A stretch of 64,000 bases of DNA from Saccharothrix luteola (GTDB taxonomy: Bacteria; Actinomycetota; Actinomycetes; Mycobacteriales; Pseudonocardiaceae), in the NCBI RefSeq assembly GCF_020859565.1, contig NZ_JAJHUO010000026.1, positions 90,079 through 154,078 of the forward strand, written 5' to 3'. Numbering within the stretch: position 1 is the first letter of the stretch; each line of letters starts with the position of its first letter. The notes beneath the pieces were generated by a model. That model saw nothing but the letters and a program-made list of their open reading frames with translations. It had not been told where the DNA came from and ran no database searches. The position numbers and the translations under genes are program-made. Positions 58,257 to 64,000 of the stretch are shown piece by piece.

Positions 58257-58305
58257 CCACACTATGTCCGGACGGCCGGTTCGCGCACCGCGACGAGCAC
58301 CACAG

Positions 58306-59094
58306 TCACCGCCGGGCGGCCGTGATCAGGTGCGACGACGCGCCCAGCACGGACTCCTCCTGCTCGACCTGCCGCAACGCCCACATCAGGTAGTCCAGCA
58401 GCTCCGGGTCGGCGTACGCGGCGTCGAGGTCGGCGTTGGACCGCAGCCACGCCACGCCCTCCAGGGCGAACGTCCCGACCACGTCCAGCCCGGCTTCCCG
58501 CGCCTCCTCGGCGGCTTCCGCGGAGTGGTGCAGGTACGCGGTGGTGAACCAGGGCGTGTCCGCCGGCGGCAGGTGCCGCCCGGTCCGCATCGTGCGCGTC
58601 ACCATGTCCCGGTACCGCGGGTCCTGCACGAAGTCCTTGCGCAGCCCGTCGAGCAGCGACGCGAACCGCCCGATCACGGCGCCCAGCACCACACCGCCGG
58701 GCCGCACCACGCGCCGCGCCTCCCGCCACGCGCGCAGCCGGTCCTCCCGCTCCATCAGGTGGTAGAGCGGCCCGAACAGCAGCACCACGTCGAACGGCCC
58801 GTCGACCGGCAGGTCACGGGCGTCGCCGACGACGGCCGTCACCCCCGGCAGCGCGCCGGCCACCTCCACGTGCGACGGCATCGCGTCGACCACGACCACG
58901 TCGTGCCCGTCCTCGGCCAACCACCCCGCGTGCACGCCAGTCGCACCGCCGACGTCCAGCACCCGGCTGCGCTCGCCGACGAACCGACGCACGACCTCCT
59001 GCGTCCGCAGGAACTCCAGCCGGCCGTTCCCGCCGACTCGCAGCCGCTCCTCCTCGGAGCCCTGCGCGTAGAACTCCCTGATCTCCTGGTCCAT
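58306..59094 (-). CDS. Class I SAM-dependent methyltransferase
   Basis: A Rossmann-like methyltransferase (262 aa). Motif I is VLDVGGATGVHAGWLAEDGH, then VVVVDAMPSHVEVA and ARDLPVDGPFDVVLLFGPLY, HLMEREDRLRAWREARRVVR and VVRPGGVVLGAV. These match small-molecule methyltransferases of the UbiE/generic type. The substrate is unknown. Confidence 0.9.
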   Translation of the reverse strand: MDQEIREFYAQGSEEERLRVGGNGRLEFLRTQEVVRRFVGERSRVLDVGGATGVHAGWLAEDGHDVVVVDAMPSHVEVAGALPGVTAVVGDARDLPVDGPFDVVLLFGPLYHLMEREDRLRAWREARRVVRPGGVVLGAVIGRFASLLDGLRKDFVQDPRYRDMVTRTMRTGRHLPPADTPWFTTAYLHHSAEAAEEAREAGLDVVGTFALEGVAWLRSNADLDAAYADPELLDYLMWALRQVEQEESVLGASSHLITAARR

Positions 59095-59124
59095 CTTCCG
59101 ACGGTATGAGCACCGGCAACCGGT

Positions 59125-59511
59125 TTACCTGGCTTCCAGCTCCGCCCAACCACCGCCGCGCGCCAGCACCGCGCGCACCTCCGCGACGTGCTCGACCACG
59201 CCCGCGAGGTCGCCGTGCAGCAACGCGGCCCGGTCGGCGTCCACCGGCAGCCCGTCGTCGCGCCACAGCTCCACCGGCAGGCTCACCACGAACACCACGG
59301 AGTCGACCAGCCGCAGCACCGCCGCCGACCGGTCACCGGCGTACGCGCCGCGGATCACGTCGCACTCCGCGAGCACCGCGCGCAGCCCGCCCACGGCCGA
59401 CGCCGGTGTGCCGTCCCACTCGTCCGACGGCCACAGCCGTCCGCTCAGCGCGAGCCACAGCCGCCACCCGGCGGCCGACTCGGCCTCGTCCCGCGGTCGC
59501 CAACCCTCCAT
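59125..59511 (-). CDS. Hypothetical protein
   Basis: A soluble protein (128 aa) rich in Trp and Asp: DEAESAAGWRLWLALSGRLW, SDEWDGTPASAVGGLRAVLA, VLRLVDSVVFVVSLPVELWR and ADRAALLHGDLAGVVEHVAE. ATG 59511 is chosen. It follows the symporter gene on the same strand but a strong hairpin lies between. No family is recognised. Confidence 0.6.
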   Translation of the reverse strand: MEGWRPRDEAESAAGWRLWLALSGRLWPSDEWDGTPASAVGGLRAVLAECDVIRGAYAGDRSAAVLRLVDSVVFVVSLPVELWRDDGLPVDADRAALLHGDLAGVVEHVAEVRAVLARGGGWAELEAR

Positions 59512-59519
59512 CACCCCAC

Positions 59520-59547
59520 TGTGCGGGCGCACCGGAGCGCCCGCACA
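59520..59547 (-). terminator. Terminator after the symporter gene
   Basis: A perfect 11-bp stem (TGTGCGGGCGC paired with GCGCCCGCACA) has a 6-nt loop. It begins 37 bp past the symporter stop and lies just before the start of the 59511 gene. Confidence 0.8.
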
Positions 59548-59584
59548 GCGGAGATGACCCATCACACAGGGCGACCTGGCGCAC

Positions 59585-61099
59585 TCAGGCGCGCGTGGGC
59601 ACCTTCTCGTCGTCGGCGTCGGACTGCAGCGAGTCGACCAGCGCCGACCGCTCCTCCGACGGCTCTGGCTTGATGACCAGGCCGATCAGCAGGTAGAGCA
59701 CCAACGACACCAGCAGCGGCCAGGACACGATCACGGCCTGGGTGACGAACTCGACCTTGTTCTGCTGCAACACGTACAGCACGGCCCACGTGCCGAGACC
59801 GCCGATCACCGAGCTGGTCGCCGCGGTCGGTCCGACCTTCTTGAACCACGGCAGCATGCCCAGCATCAACGGGATCGCGATCGGGCCCATCGTGGCCGCG
59901 ACCAAGGCGATCACGACCTTGAGCACGAACCCCTTGGTGTCCGCGGTGAGCGCGATCGTCATGCTCAGCCCGATGAACGCGAACGTGGTGATCCGCGCGA
60001 GTTGCAGCTGCGCGGGCTCGCTGAGCCGCCGCACGCCCTTCCACAGCCTGGGCAGCATGTCCCGGGTGATGACCGCGGAGATGACGTTGGCGTCCGAGGA
60101 CACCATCGCCATGGTGTGCGAGAAGAACCCGGCCAGCACCAGGCCGATCATGCCCGCGGGCAGCATGAGCTTGCCCATCTCGACGTACGCCTGCTCGGCG
60201 TTGGCCTCCATGCCCGGCACGATCAGCGGCGCGGCCCACATCGGGAAGAACAGCACCAGCGGCCACACCAGCCACAGCGCGCTGGACAGCAGCGCGGACC
60301 GCTTGGCGGCGGCGCCGGACGGCGCGGCCATGTAGCGCTGCGCCAGGTTCCACATGCCGCCGTTGTACTCCAGCGTCTTGATCAGGAACAGCGCCATGAA
60401 GAAGATCAACGTGTAGTTGCCCGACAGCGGCTCGGAGTGCGACTCGGGCAGGTCGTCCCAGATCGTCCACATGAAGTCGATGCCGCCGAAGTGCGCGGCC
60501 ACCGCGACGAACATGGCGATGCCCGCCGCGCCCTGGATGATGAACTGCCCGAAGTCGGTCAGCGCGTCGGCCCACAGGCCGCCCAGCACCGAGTAGACCA
60601 TCGTGACGGCGCCGACGATCGTGATGCCGAGCCAGATCGGCACGCCGGCGAAACCCTGGAGCAGCAGCGAGACCGCGACCCACTTGGCCGCGATGTCCAC
60701 GACCTTCAGCGCCGCGCCCGCCCACGCCATGATCTGCTGGGTCGGCACGTTGTAGCGGCGGGCCAGGTACTCCAGCGGCGACTTGACCCCGTGCTTGGAG
60801 CGCAGCCGGTTCCACGTGCCCGCCCACAGGAACGCGCCGATGCCGACACCGACGCCGATCGTCAGCGCCCACCAGATGTAGACGGTCAGGCCGAGGCGGT
60901 AGGCCTCGGCGGCGAAGGCCACGAACATGACCGCGCTGTAGCCGGACATGTGGTGCGAGATGCCGGACAGCCACCAGGGCATCTTGCCGCCCGCGGTGAA
61001 GAAGTCGGCGATGTTCTTGATGCGCCCGCGTGACCAGTAGCCGATCGCCACCATCACGAAGAAGTACCCACCGACGACGACCCAGTCGAGGGTGTCCAT
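59585..61099 (-). CDS. Sodium:solute symporter family transporter
   Basis: An SSS-family membrane carrier (504 aa) with about 13 helices. The N-terminal part DWVVVGGYFFVMVAIGYWSR, FFTAGGKMPWWLSGISHHMS, PLEYLARRYN and SVLGGLWADALTDFGQF are family signatures. The substrate may be a monocarboxylate, sugar or myo-inositol; it is not decidable. ATG 61099 has GGAGG upstream; an in-frame extension to 61222 has no match. It is divergent from the LuxR regulator. Confidence 0.9.
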   Translation of the reverse strand: MDTLDWVVVGGYFFVMVAIGYWSRGRIKNIADFFTAGGKMPWWLSGISHHMSGYSAVMFVAFAAEAYRLGLTVYIWWALTIGVGVGIGAFLWAGTWNRLRSKHGVKSPLEYLARRYNVPTQQIMAWAGAALKVVDIAAKWVAVSLLLQGFAGVPIWLGITIVGAVTMVYSVLGGLWADALTDFGQFIIQGAAGIAMFVAVAAHFGGIDFMWTIWDDLPESHSEPLSGNYTLIFFMALFLIKTLEYNGGMWNLAQRYMAAPSGAAAKRSALLSSALWLVWPLVLFFPMWAAPLIVPGMEANAEQAYVEMGKLMLPAGMIGLVLAGFFSHTMAMVSSDANVISAVITRDMLPRLWKGVRRLSEPAQLQLARITTFAFIGLSMTIALTADTKGFVLKVVIALVAATMGPIAIPLMLGMLPWFKKVGPTAATSSVIGGLGTWAVLYVLQQNKVEFVTQAVIVSWPLLVSLVLYLLIGLVIKPEPSEERSALVDSLQSDADDEKVPTRA

Positions 61100-61180
61100 G
61101 AGGCCTCCACGAGTGTTCGGCCCATGGGTGGCGGCGCGTGTTCGAGCGGCGGCGGTGCGCTGCGTCCCACATGGGTGTGT

Positions 61181-61249
61181 GACGTACGTCTTACGAGGCT
61201 GTTGCGCCCGGCGGAAGGCCACGGAGGGTCATTGAGTCACATTCGTGAC
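61181..61249. promoter_or_regulatory. Dyads in the symporter-LuxR divergent region
   Basis: GACGTACGTC (61181-61190) is a perfect 10-bp palindrome. GTCACATTCGTGAC (61236-61249) has perfect 5-bp arms. Both lie in the 217 bp between the divergent symporter and LuxR genes and could be operators, perhaps for the LuxR protein or a cAMP/Crp-type factor. Confidence 0.4.
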
Positions 61250-61316
61250 TGTTGTTCACATACATGACCGACAGAGGGCGGCGCGGGTACGCAAAGTAGT
61301 TCGGGAAAACCGCGTC

Positions 61317-62060
61317 ATGGCTGGTCGCCGACGTGGTCGCACCCGTATGCGAACCGGTGTCAACGTGCGTCCGCTCGTGCCAGGCGGGCGCACCCCCGCC
61401 CCAGCCCCCGGGCCGGGGGTCGCTCTCGTGGACCCCGTGCCCCTCTTCCGCGAAGGACTCGCGGCCGTGGTCCGGCGCACGCCCGCCATGCACTGGCTCG
61501 GCGCCACCGGTCACCTGCACACGGCCGTGCGGCTGCACGAGCGGCTGCGGCCCGACGTGCTGGTGGTGGACTCCGCCCTCGACCCGCAGGGCCACCTGGC
61601 CACGCTGCTGACCGGCAACGACTCGTCGCTGGTGGTGGTCTCCCTGGTGCGCGAGCCGCACCGGACGGCGAAGTTCGTGCGCTCGGCGTTGACCGCGGGC
61701 GTGCGCGGGATGGTGCCGCGCGAGGGCGGCATCGACGACGTGTTGCAGGCCATCGGCCGCACGCACGCCGAGCGCACGTACCTGGACCCGACGCTCGCGC
61801 CCCTGGCGGCCGGTTTCACGCCGACCGCCGAGGCCGGCACGCGCCGGTCGCTGTCGCGCCGGGAGTACGAGGTGCTCCAGCTCATCGCGGACGGCATGGA
61901 GAACCAGGCGGTCGCGAACGAGCTGTACGTCTCGGTGGAGACCGTGCGCACCCACGTGAAGAACATCCTGCGCAAGCTCCGCGCCCGAGATCGAACACAC
62001 GCCGTGTCCCTCGCCTACCAGGCGGGTCTGCTCTCCAGCGGCGCCGTGCGACTGGTCTGA
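61317..62060 (+). CDS. LuxR-family response regulator
   Basis: A two-domain regulator (247 aa). The receiver is VALVDPVPLFREGLAAVV with VLVVDSAL as the phospho-Asp strand, and SLVREPHRTAKFVRSALTAG. The C-terminal HTH reads LSRREYEVLQLIADGMENQA then VANELYVSVETVRTHVKNIL. ATG 61317 is preferred although its RBS (GGGAAAA) is weak; GTG 61245 is in frame upstream. No histidine kinase is adjacent. It may regulate the divergent symporter. Confidence 0.85.
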   Translation: MAGRRRGRTRMRTGVNVRPLVPGGRTPAPAPGPGVALVDPVPLFREGLAAVVRRTPAMHWLGATGHLHTAVRLHERLRPDVLVVDSALDPQGHLATLLTGNDSSLVVVSLVREPHRTAKFVRSALTAGVRGMVPREGGIDDVLQAIGRTHAERTYLDPTLAPLAAGFTPTAEAGTRRSLSRREYEVLQLIADGMENQAVANELYVSVETVRTHVKNILRKLRARDRTHAVSLAYQAGLLSSGAVRLV

Positions 62061-62070
62061 CGCGGGCGGT

Positions 62071-62239
62071 TCAGCCGGTGGCGACCTCCCCGTCGGGGTT
62101 GAGGCCGAACTCGCGCAGGCGCTGGGCCCTCCTCGGGCGAGGCGCCGGGCACGAAGTCGCCGTGGACGTGGCCGACCTGGATGGCGTGACCACCGATGAC
62201 GGCGTTCTCCACCCGGTTGGCGACGGGCTTGGGCGGCAC
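62071..62239 (-). pseudogene. Frameshifted small gene with effector-linker-like motif
   Basis: From GTG 62239 the minus strand reads MPPKPVANRVENAVIGGHAI then QVGHVHGDFVPGASPEEG. Skipping one base near 62128 the frame continues as AQRLREFGLNPDGEVATG and stops at 62071. TATCGT is 6 nt before the GTG, so it looks transcribed. The N-x5-G-(x)-Q-(A/V)G-x-(I/V)HG pattern recalls the linker motif of actinobacterial NTPase/CHAT-type conflict proteins. Whether the frameshift is real or a sequencing error is open. Confidence 0.5.
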
Positions 62240-62311
62240 CGGGCAACGATAGGGGAGATGCTGGTCAGGCGCGTCTGATTCGCCACAACGCGGTGGTCGG
62301 CCTTGCCGGGG

Positions 62312-62349
62312 TTACTGACAGGTAATACCCTGTTGTTACCGGTCAGTAG
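62312..62349. promoter_or_regulatory. Two tandem FadR/TetR-type operators before fadE5
   Basis: TTACTGACAGGTAA (62312-62325) and TTACCGGTCAGTAG (62336-62349) are near-palindromes, mutual reverse complements with two mismatches or so, spaced 24 bp centre to centre. The second shares 13 of 13 bases with the operator before etfD. They lie 37-74 bp before the fadE5 ATG. Confidence 0.7.
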
Positions 62350-62385
62350 GGGACCGCCCCGACCACGCATGGAGTGAGCGACGAG

Positions 62386-64000
62386 ATGGGTCACTACAAG
62401 AGCAACGTCCGGGACCTCGAGTTCAACCTGTTCGAGGTCTTCAACGTGCAGGACCACCTCGGCACGGGGCCGTTCGAGCAGTCCGACGAGGACACCGCGC
62501 GCGGCGTGCTTGCCGAGCTCAACAACCTGGCGGTCGGCCCGCTGGCGGAGTCCTTCGCCGACGCCGACCGCAACCCGCCGGTCTTCGACCCGAAGACCCA
62601 CTCGGCCACGCTGCCGGAATCGTTCAAGAAGTCGTACCAGGCCGTGTGGGACGGTGAGTGGTACCGCCTGTCGCTGCCGAACGAGCTGGGCGGCTTCGGC
62701 ATCCCGCCGTCGGTCCAGTGGGCGGCCTCCGAGCTGATCCTCGGCGCCAACCCGGCCGTCTACATGTACCTGGCCGGCCCGAACTTCGCCTCGGTCGTCC
62801 ACAAGAACGGCACCGAGCAGCAGAAGCGCTGGGCCGAGATCATGATCGAGCGCGGCTGGGGCGCCACCATGGTGCTGACCGAGCCGGACGCCGGCTCCGA
62901 CGTCGGCGCGGGCCGCACGAAGGCCACGCTCCAGGACGACGGCACCTGGCACATCGACGGCGTGAAGCGGTTCATCACCTCCGCCGACCAGGACATGACC
63001 GAGAACATCATGCACCTGGTGCTGGCCCGTCCCGAGGGCCCCGGCATCGAGGCGAAGCCCGGCACCAAGGGCCTGTCGCTGTTCCTCGTGCCGAAGTGGC
63101 ACTTCGACCCGGAGACCGGTGAGTCGACCGGCGAGCGCAACGGCGCCTTCGTCACCAACGTCGAGCACAAGATGGGCCTCAAGGTCTCGACCACGTGCGA
63201 GCTGACGTTCGGCCAGCACGGCGTGCCCGCCAAGGGCTGGCTGCTCGGCGAGGTGCACGACGGCATCGCGCAGATGTTCCAGGTCATCGAGTACGCCCGG
63301 ATGATGGTCGGCACGAAGGCCATCGGCACGCTGTCGACCGGCTACCTCAACGCCCTGGCCTACGCCAAGGAGCGGGTGCAGAGCGCCGACCTGACCCGGA
63401 TGACGGACAAGACCGCGCCGCGAGTCACCATCACCAACCACCCGGACGTGCGCCGCAGCCTCATGCTGCAGAAGGCGTACGCCGAGGGCCTGCGCGCGGT
63501 CTACCTGTACACCGCGACGCAGCAGGACAAGATCGCCCTGGGCGGCCCGGACAAGGAGCTGGCGGAGAAGGTCAACGACCTGCTGCTGCCGATCGTCAAG
63601 GGCGTCGGCTCGGAGCGCGCGTACGAGCAGCTGGCGCAGTCGCTGCAGACGCTCGGCGGGTCCGGCTTCCTGCAGGAGTACCCGATCGAGCAGTACATCC
63701 GCGACTCGAAGATCGACTCGCTGTACGAGGGCACCACCGCCATCCAGTCGCTGGACTTCTTCTTCCGCAAGATCATCCGCGACAAGGGTCAGGCGCTGGG
63801 CTTCCTGAACGGCGAGATCCAGCAGTTCCTCGACAACGAAGGCGGCAACGGGCGGCTGAAGGAGGAGCGGGCGCTGCTCAAGCGGGCGCTCGAAGACCTC
63901 CAGGGCATGCTCGGCGCGATGGTCGGCTTCCTGACCAGCTCGCAGGAGGACGTCCGCAACCTGTACAAGGTCGGCCAGAACACCGTGCGGCTGCTCATGA
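62386..64000 (+). CDS. fadE5: Acyl-CoA dehydrogenase, FadE5-type (3' end outside window)
   Basis: A flavoprotein that oxidises saturated acyl-CoA at the start of beta-oxidation, passing electrons to ETF. The N-terminus MGHYKSNVRDLEFNLFEVF is nearly that of mycobacterial FadE5. FAD/substrate motifs are VLTEPDAGSDVGAGRTKA, FITSADQDM, KMGLKVSTTCELTF and the catalytic base in SLYEGTTAIQSLDFF (Glu about residue 448). At 538 codons to the window edge it is longer than classical dehydrogenases (~380) and typical of the FadE5 group (~610). Shared operators with etfD suggest co-regulation. Confidence 0.95.
   Translation, partial: MGHYKSNVRDLEFNLFEVFNVQDHLGTGPFEQSDEDTARGVLAELNNLAVGPLAESFADADRNPPVFDPKTHSATLPESFKKSYQAVWDGEWYRLSLPNELGGFGIPPSVQWAASELILGANPAVYMYLAGPNFASVVHKNGTEQQKRWAEIMIERGWGATMVLTEPDAGSDVGAGRTKATLQDDGTWHIDGVKRFITSADQDMTENIMHLVLARPEGPGIEAKPGTKGLSLFLVPKWHFDPETGESTGERNGAFVTNVEHKMGLKVSTTCELTFGQHGVPAKGWLLGEVHDGIAQMFQVIEYARMMVGTKAIGTLSTGYLNALAYAKERVQSADLTRMTDKTAPRVTITNHPDVRRSLMLQKAYAEGLRAVYLYTATQQDKIALGGPDKELAEKVNDLLLPIVKGVGSERAYEQLAQSLQTLGGSGFLQEYPIEQYIRDSKIDSLYEGTTAIQSLDFFFRKIIRDKGQALGFLNGEIQQFLDNEGGNGRLKEERALLKRALEDLQGMLGAMVGFLTSSQEDVRNLYKVGQNTVRLLM

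Overview
The window is chromosomal DNA of a high-GC actinomycete. The best fit is a Pseudonocardiaceae-type organism (Saccharothrix, Lentzea or Actinosynnema-like), which is an inference from several things together: very high GC with GTG starts, F420-type oxidoreductases, DUF3151, DUF5313 and DUF2784 proteins, a dnaK-grpE-dnaJ-hspR operon with HAIR operators, a DasR-like site before nagKA, a sortase-E-type LAxTG surface protein, and mycobacterial-type FadE5 and EtfD. Many genes appear to be leaderless, with a TANNNT -10 box 6-8 nt before the start codon.

Layout. 1-730 is the end of a glycerophosphodiester phosphodiesterase. 731-1234 holds a decayed PIN-like gene and a strong hairpin. 1235-4896 is a sulfonate uptake/desulfonation operon (ssuC-B-A-D). 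5050-9748 carries purA, a kinase-like protein, a secreted HNH nuclease, a FUSC-type membrane protein, DUF3151 and a 28-residue membrane peptide. 9953-13629 has a membrane protein and two tandem secreted serine hydrolases. 13690-18826 has fba, DUF427, an LLM oxidoreductase, an aldo/keto reductase, an SDR, a YciI protein and an ECF sigma factor. 19174-21467 is a GlcNAc catabolic operon. 21487-24633 has two DedA proteins flanking a glycolate-oxidase-like gene. 24637-28190 is a LacI-controlled sugar kinase pair followed by a GH76 enzyme. 28216-32067 has a SpoU methylase, pyrE and small proteins. 32150-34394 has a transposase remnant and three genes resembling type VII secretion substrates. 34462-39043 has an SDR, a membrane protein, a repeat-rich gap and clpB. 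39227-46333 has VOC, flavohemoglobin, a hydrolase and the hspR-dnaJ-grpE-dnaK operon. 46503-55329 has DUF4287, DUF4097, TetR/SMR, etfD, a holin-like protein, a LAxTG protein, a CDF transporter and dcd. 55366-61099 has tRNA-Gly(CCC), GNAT, APH, DUF5313/MarR, a methyltransferase and a sodium:solute symporter. 61317-64000 has a LuxR regulator, a frameshifted small gene and fadE5, cut by the window edge.

How the genes work together. HspR (42124-42552) probably controls its own operon and clpB through three HAIR repeats in the window. FadE5 and EtfD, 13 kb apart, share the same TTACCGGTCAGTA operator, which links acyl-CoA oxidation to electron delivery into the respiratory chain. NagK and NagA sit behind a DasR-like site.

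The most unusual feature is a dispersed composite intergenic repeat of about 95 bp: a GC hairpin core with an adjacent T-rich stretch, followed at a fixed 23-24 bp by a DnaA-box-like TGTGGAYAA. There are three complete copies (19011, 32566, 36188 on the minus strand) and one truncated copy that now encodes the C-terminus of SsuD (1257). I do not recognise it as a described element. Other notable items are start-codon-abutting hairpins that cover the ribosome binding sites of two genes, a roughly 70-bp G/C-only homopolymer patch, and four convergent gene pairs that end on one shared CTAG.
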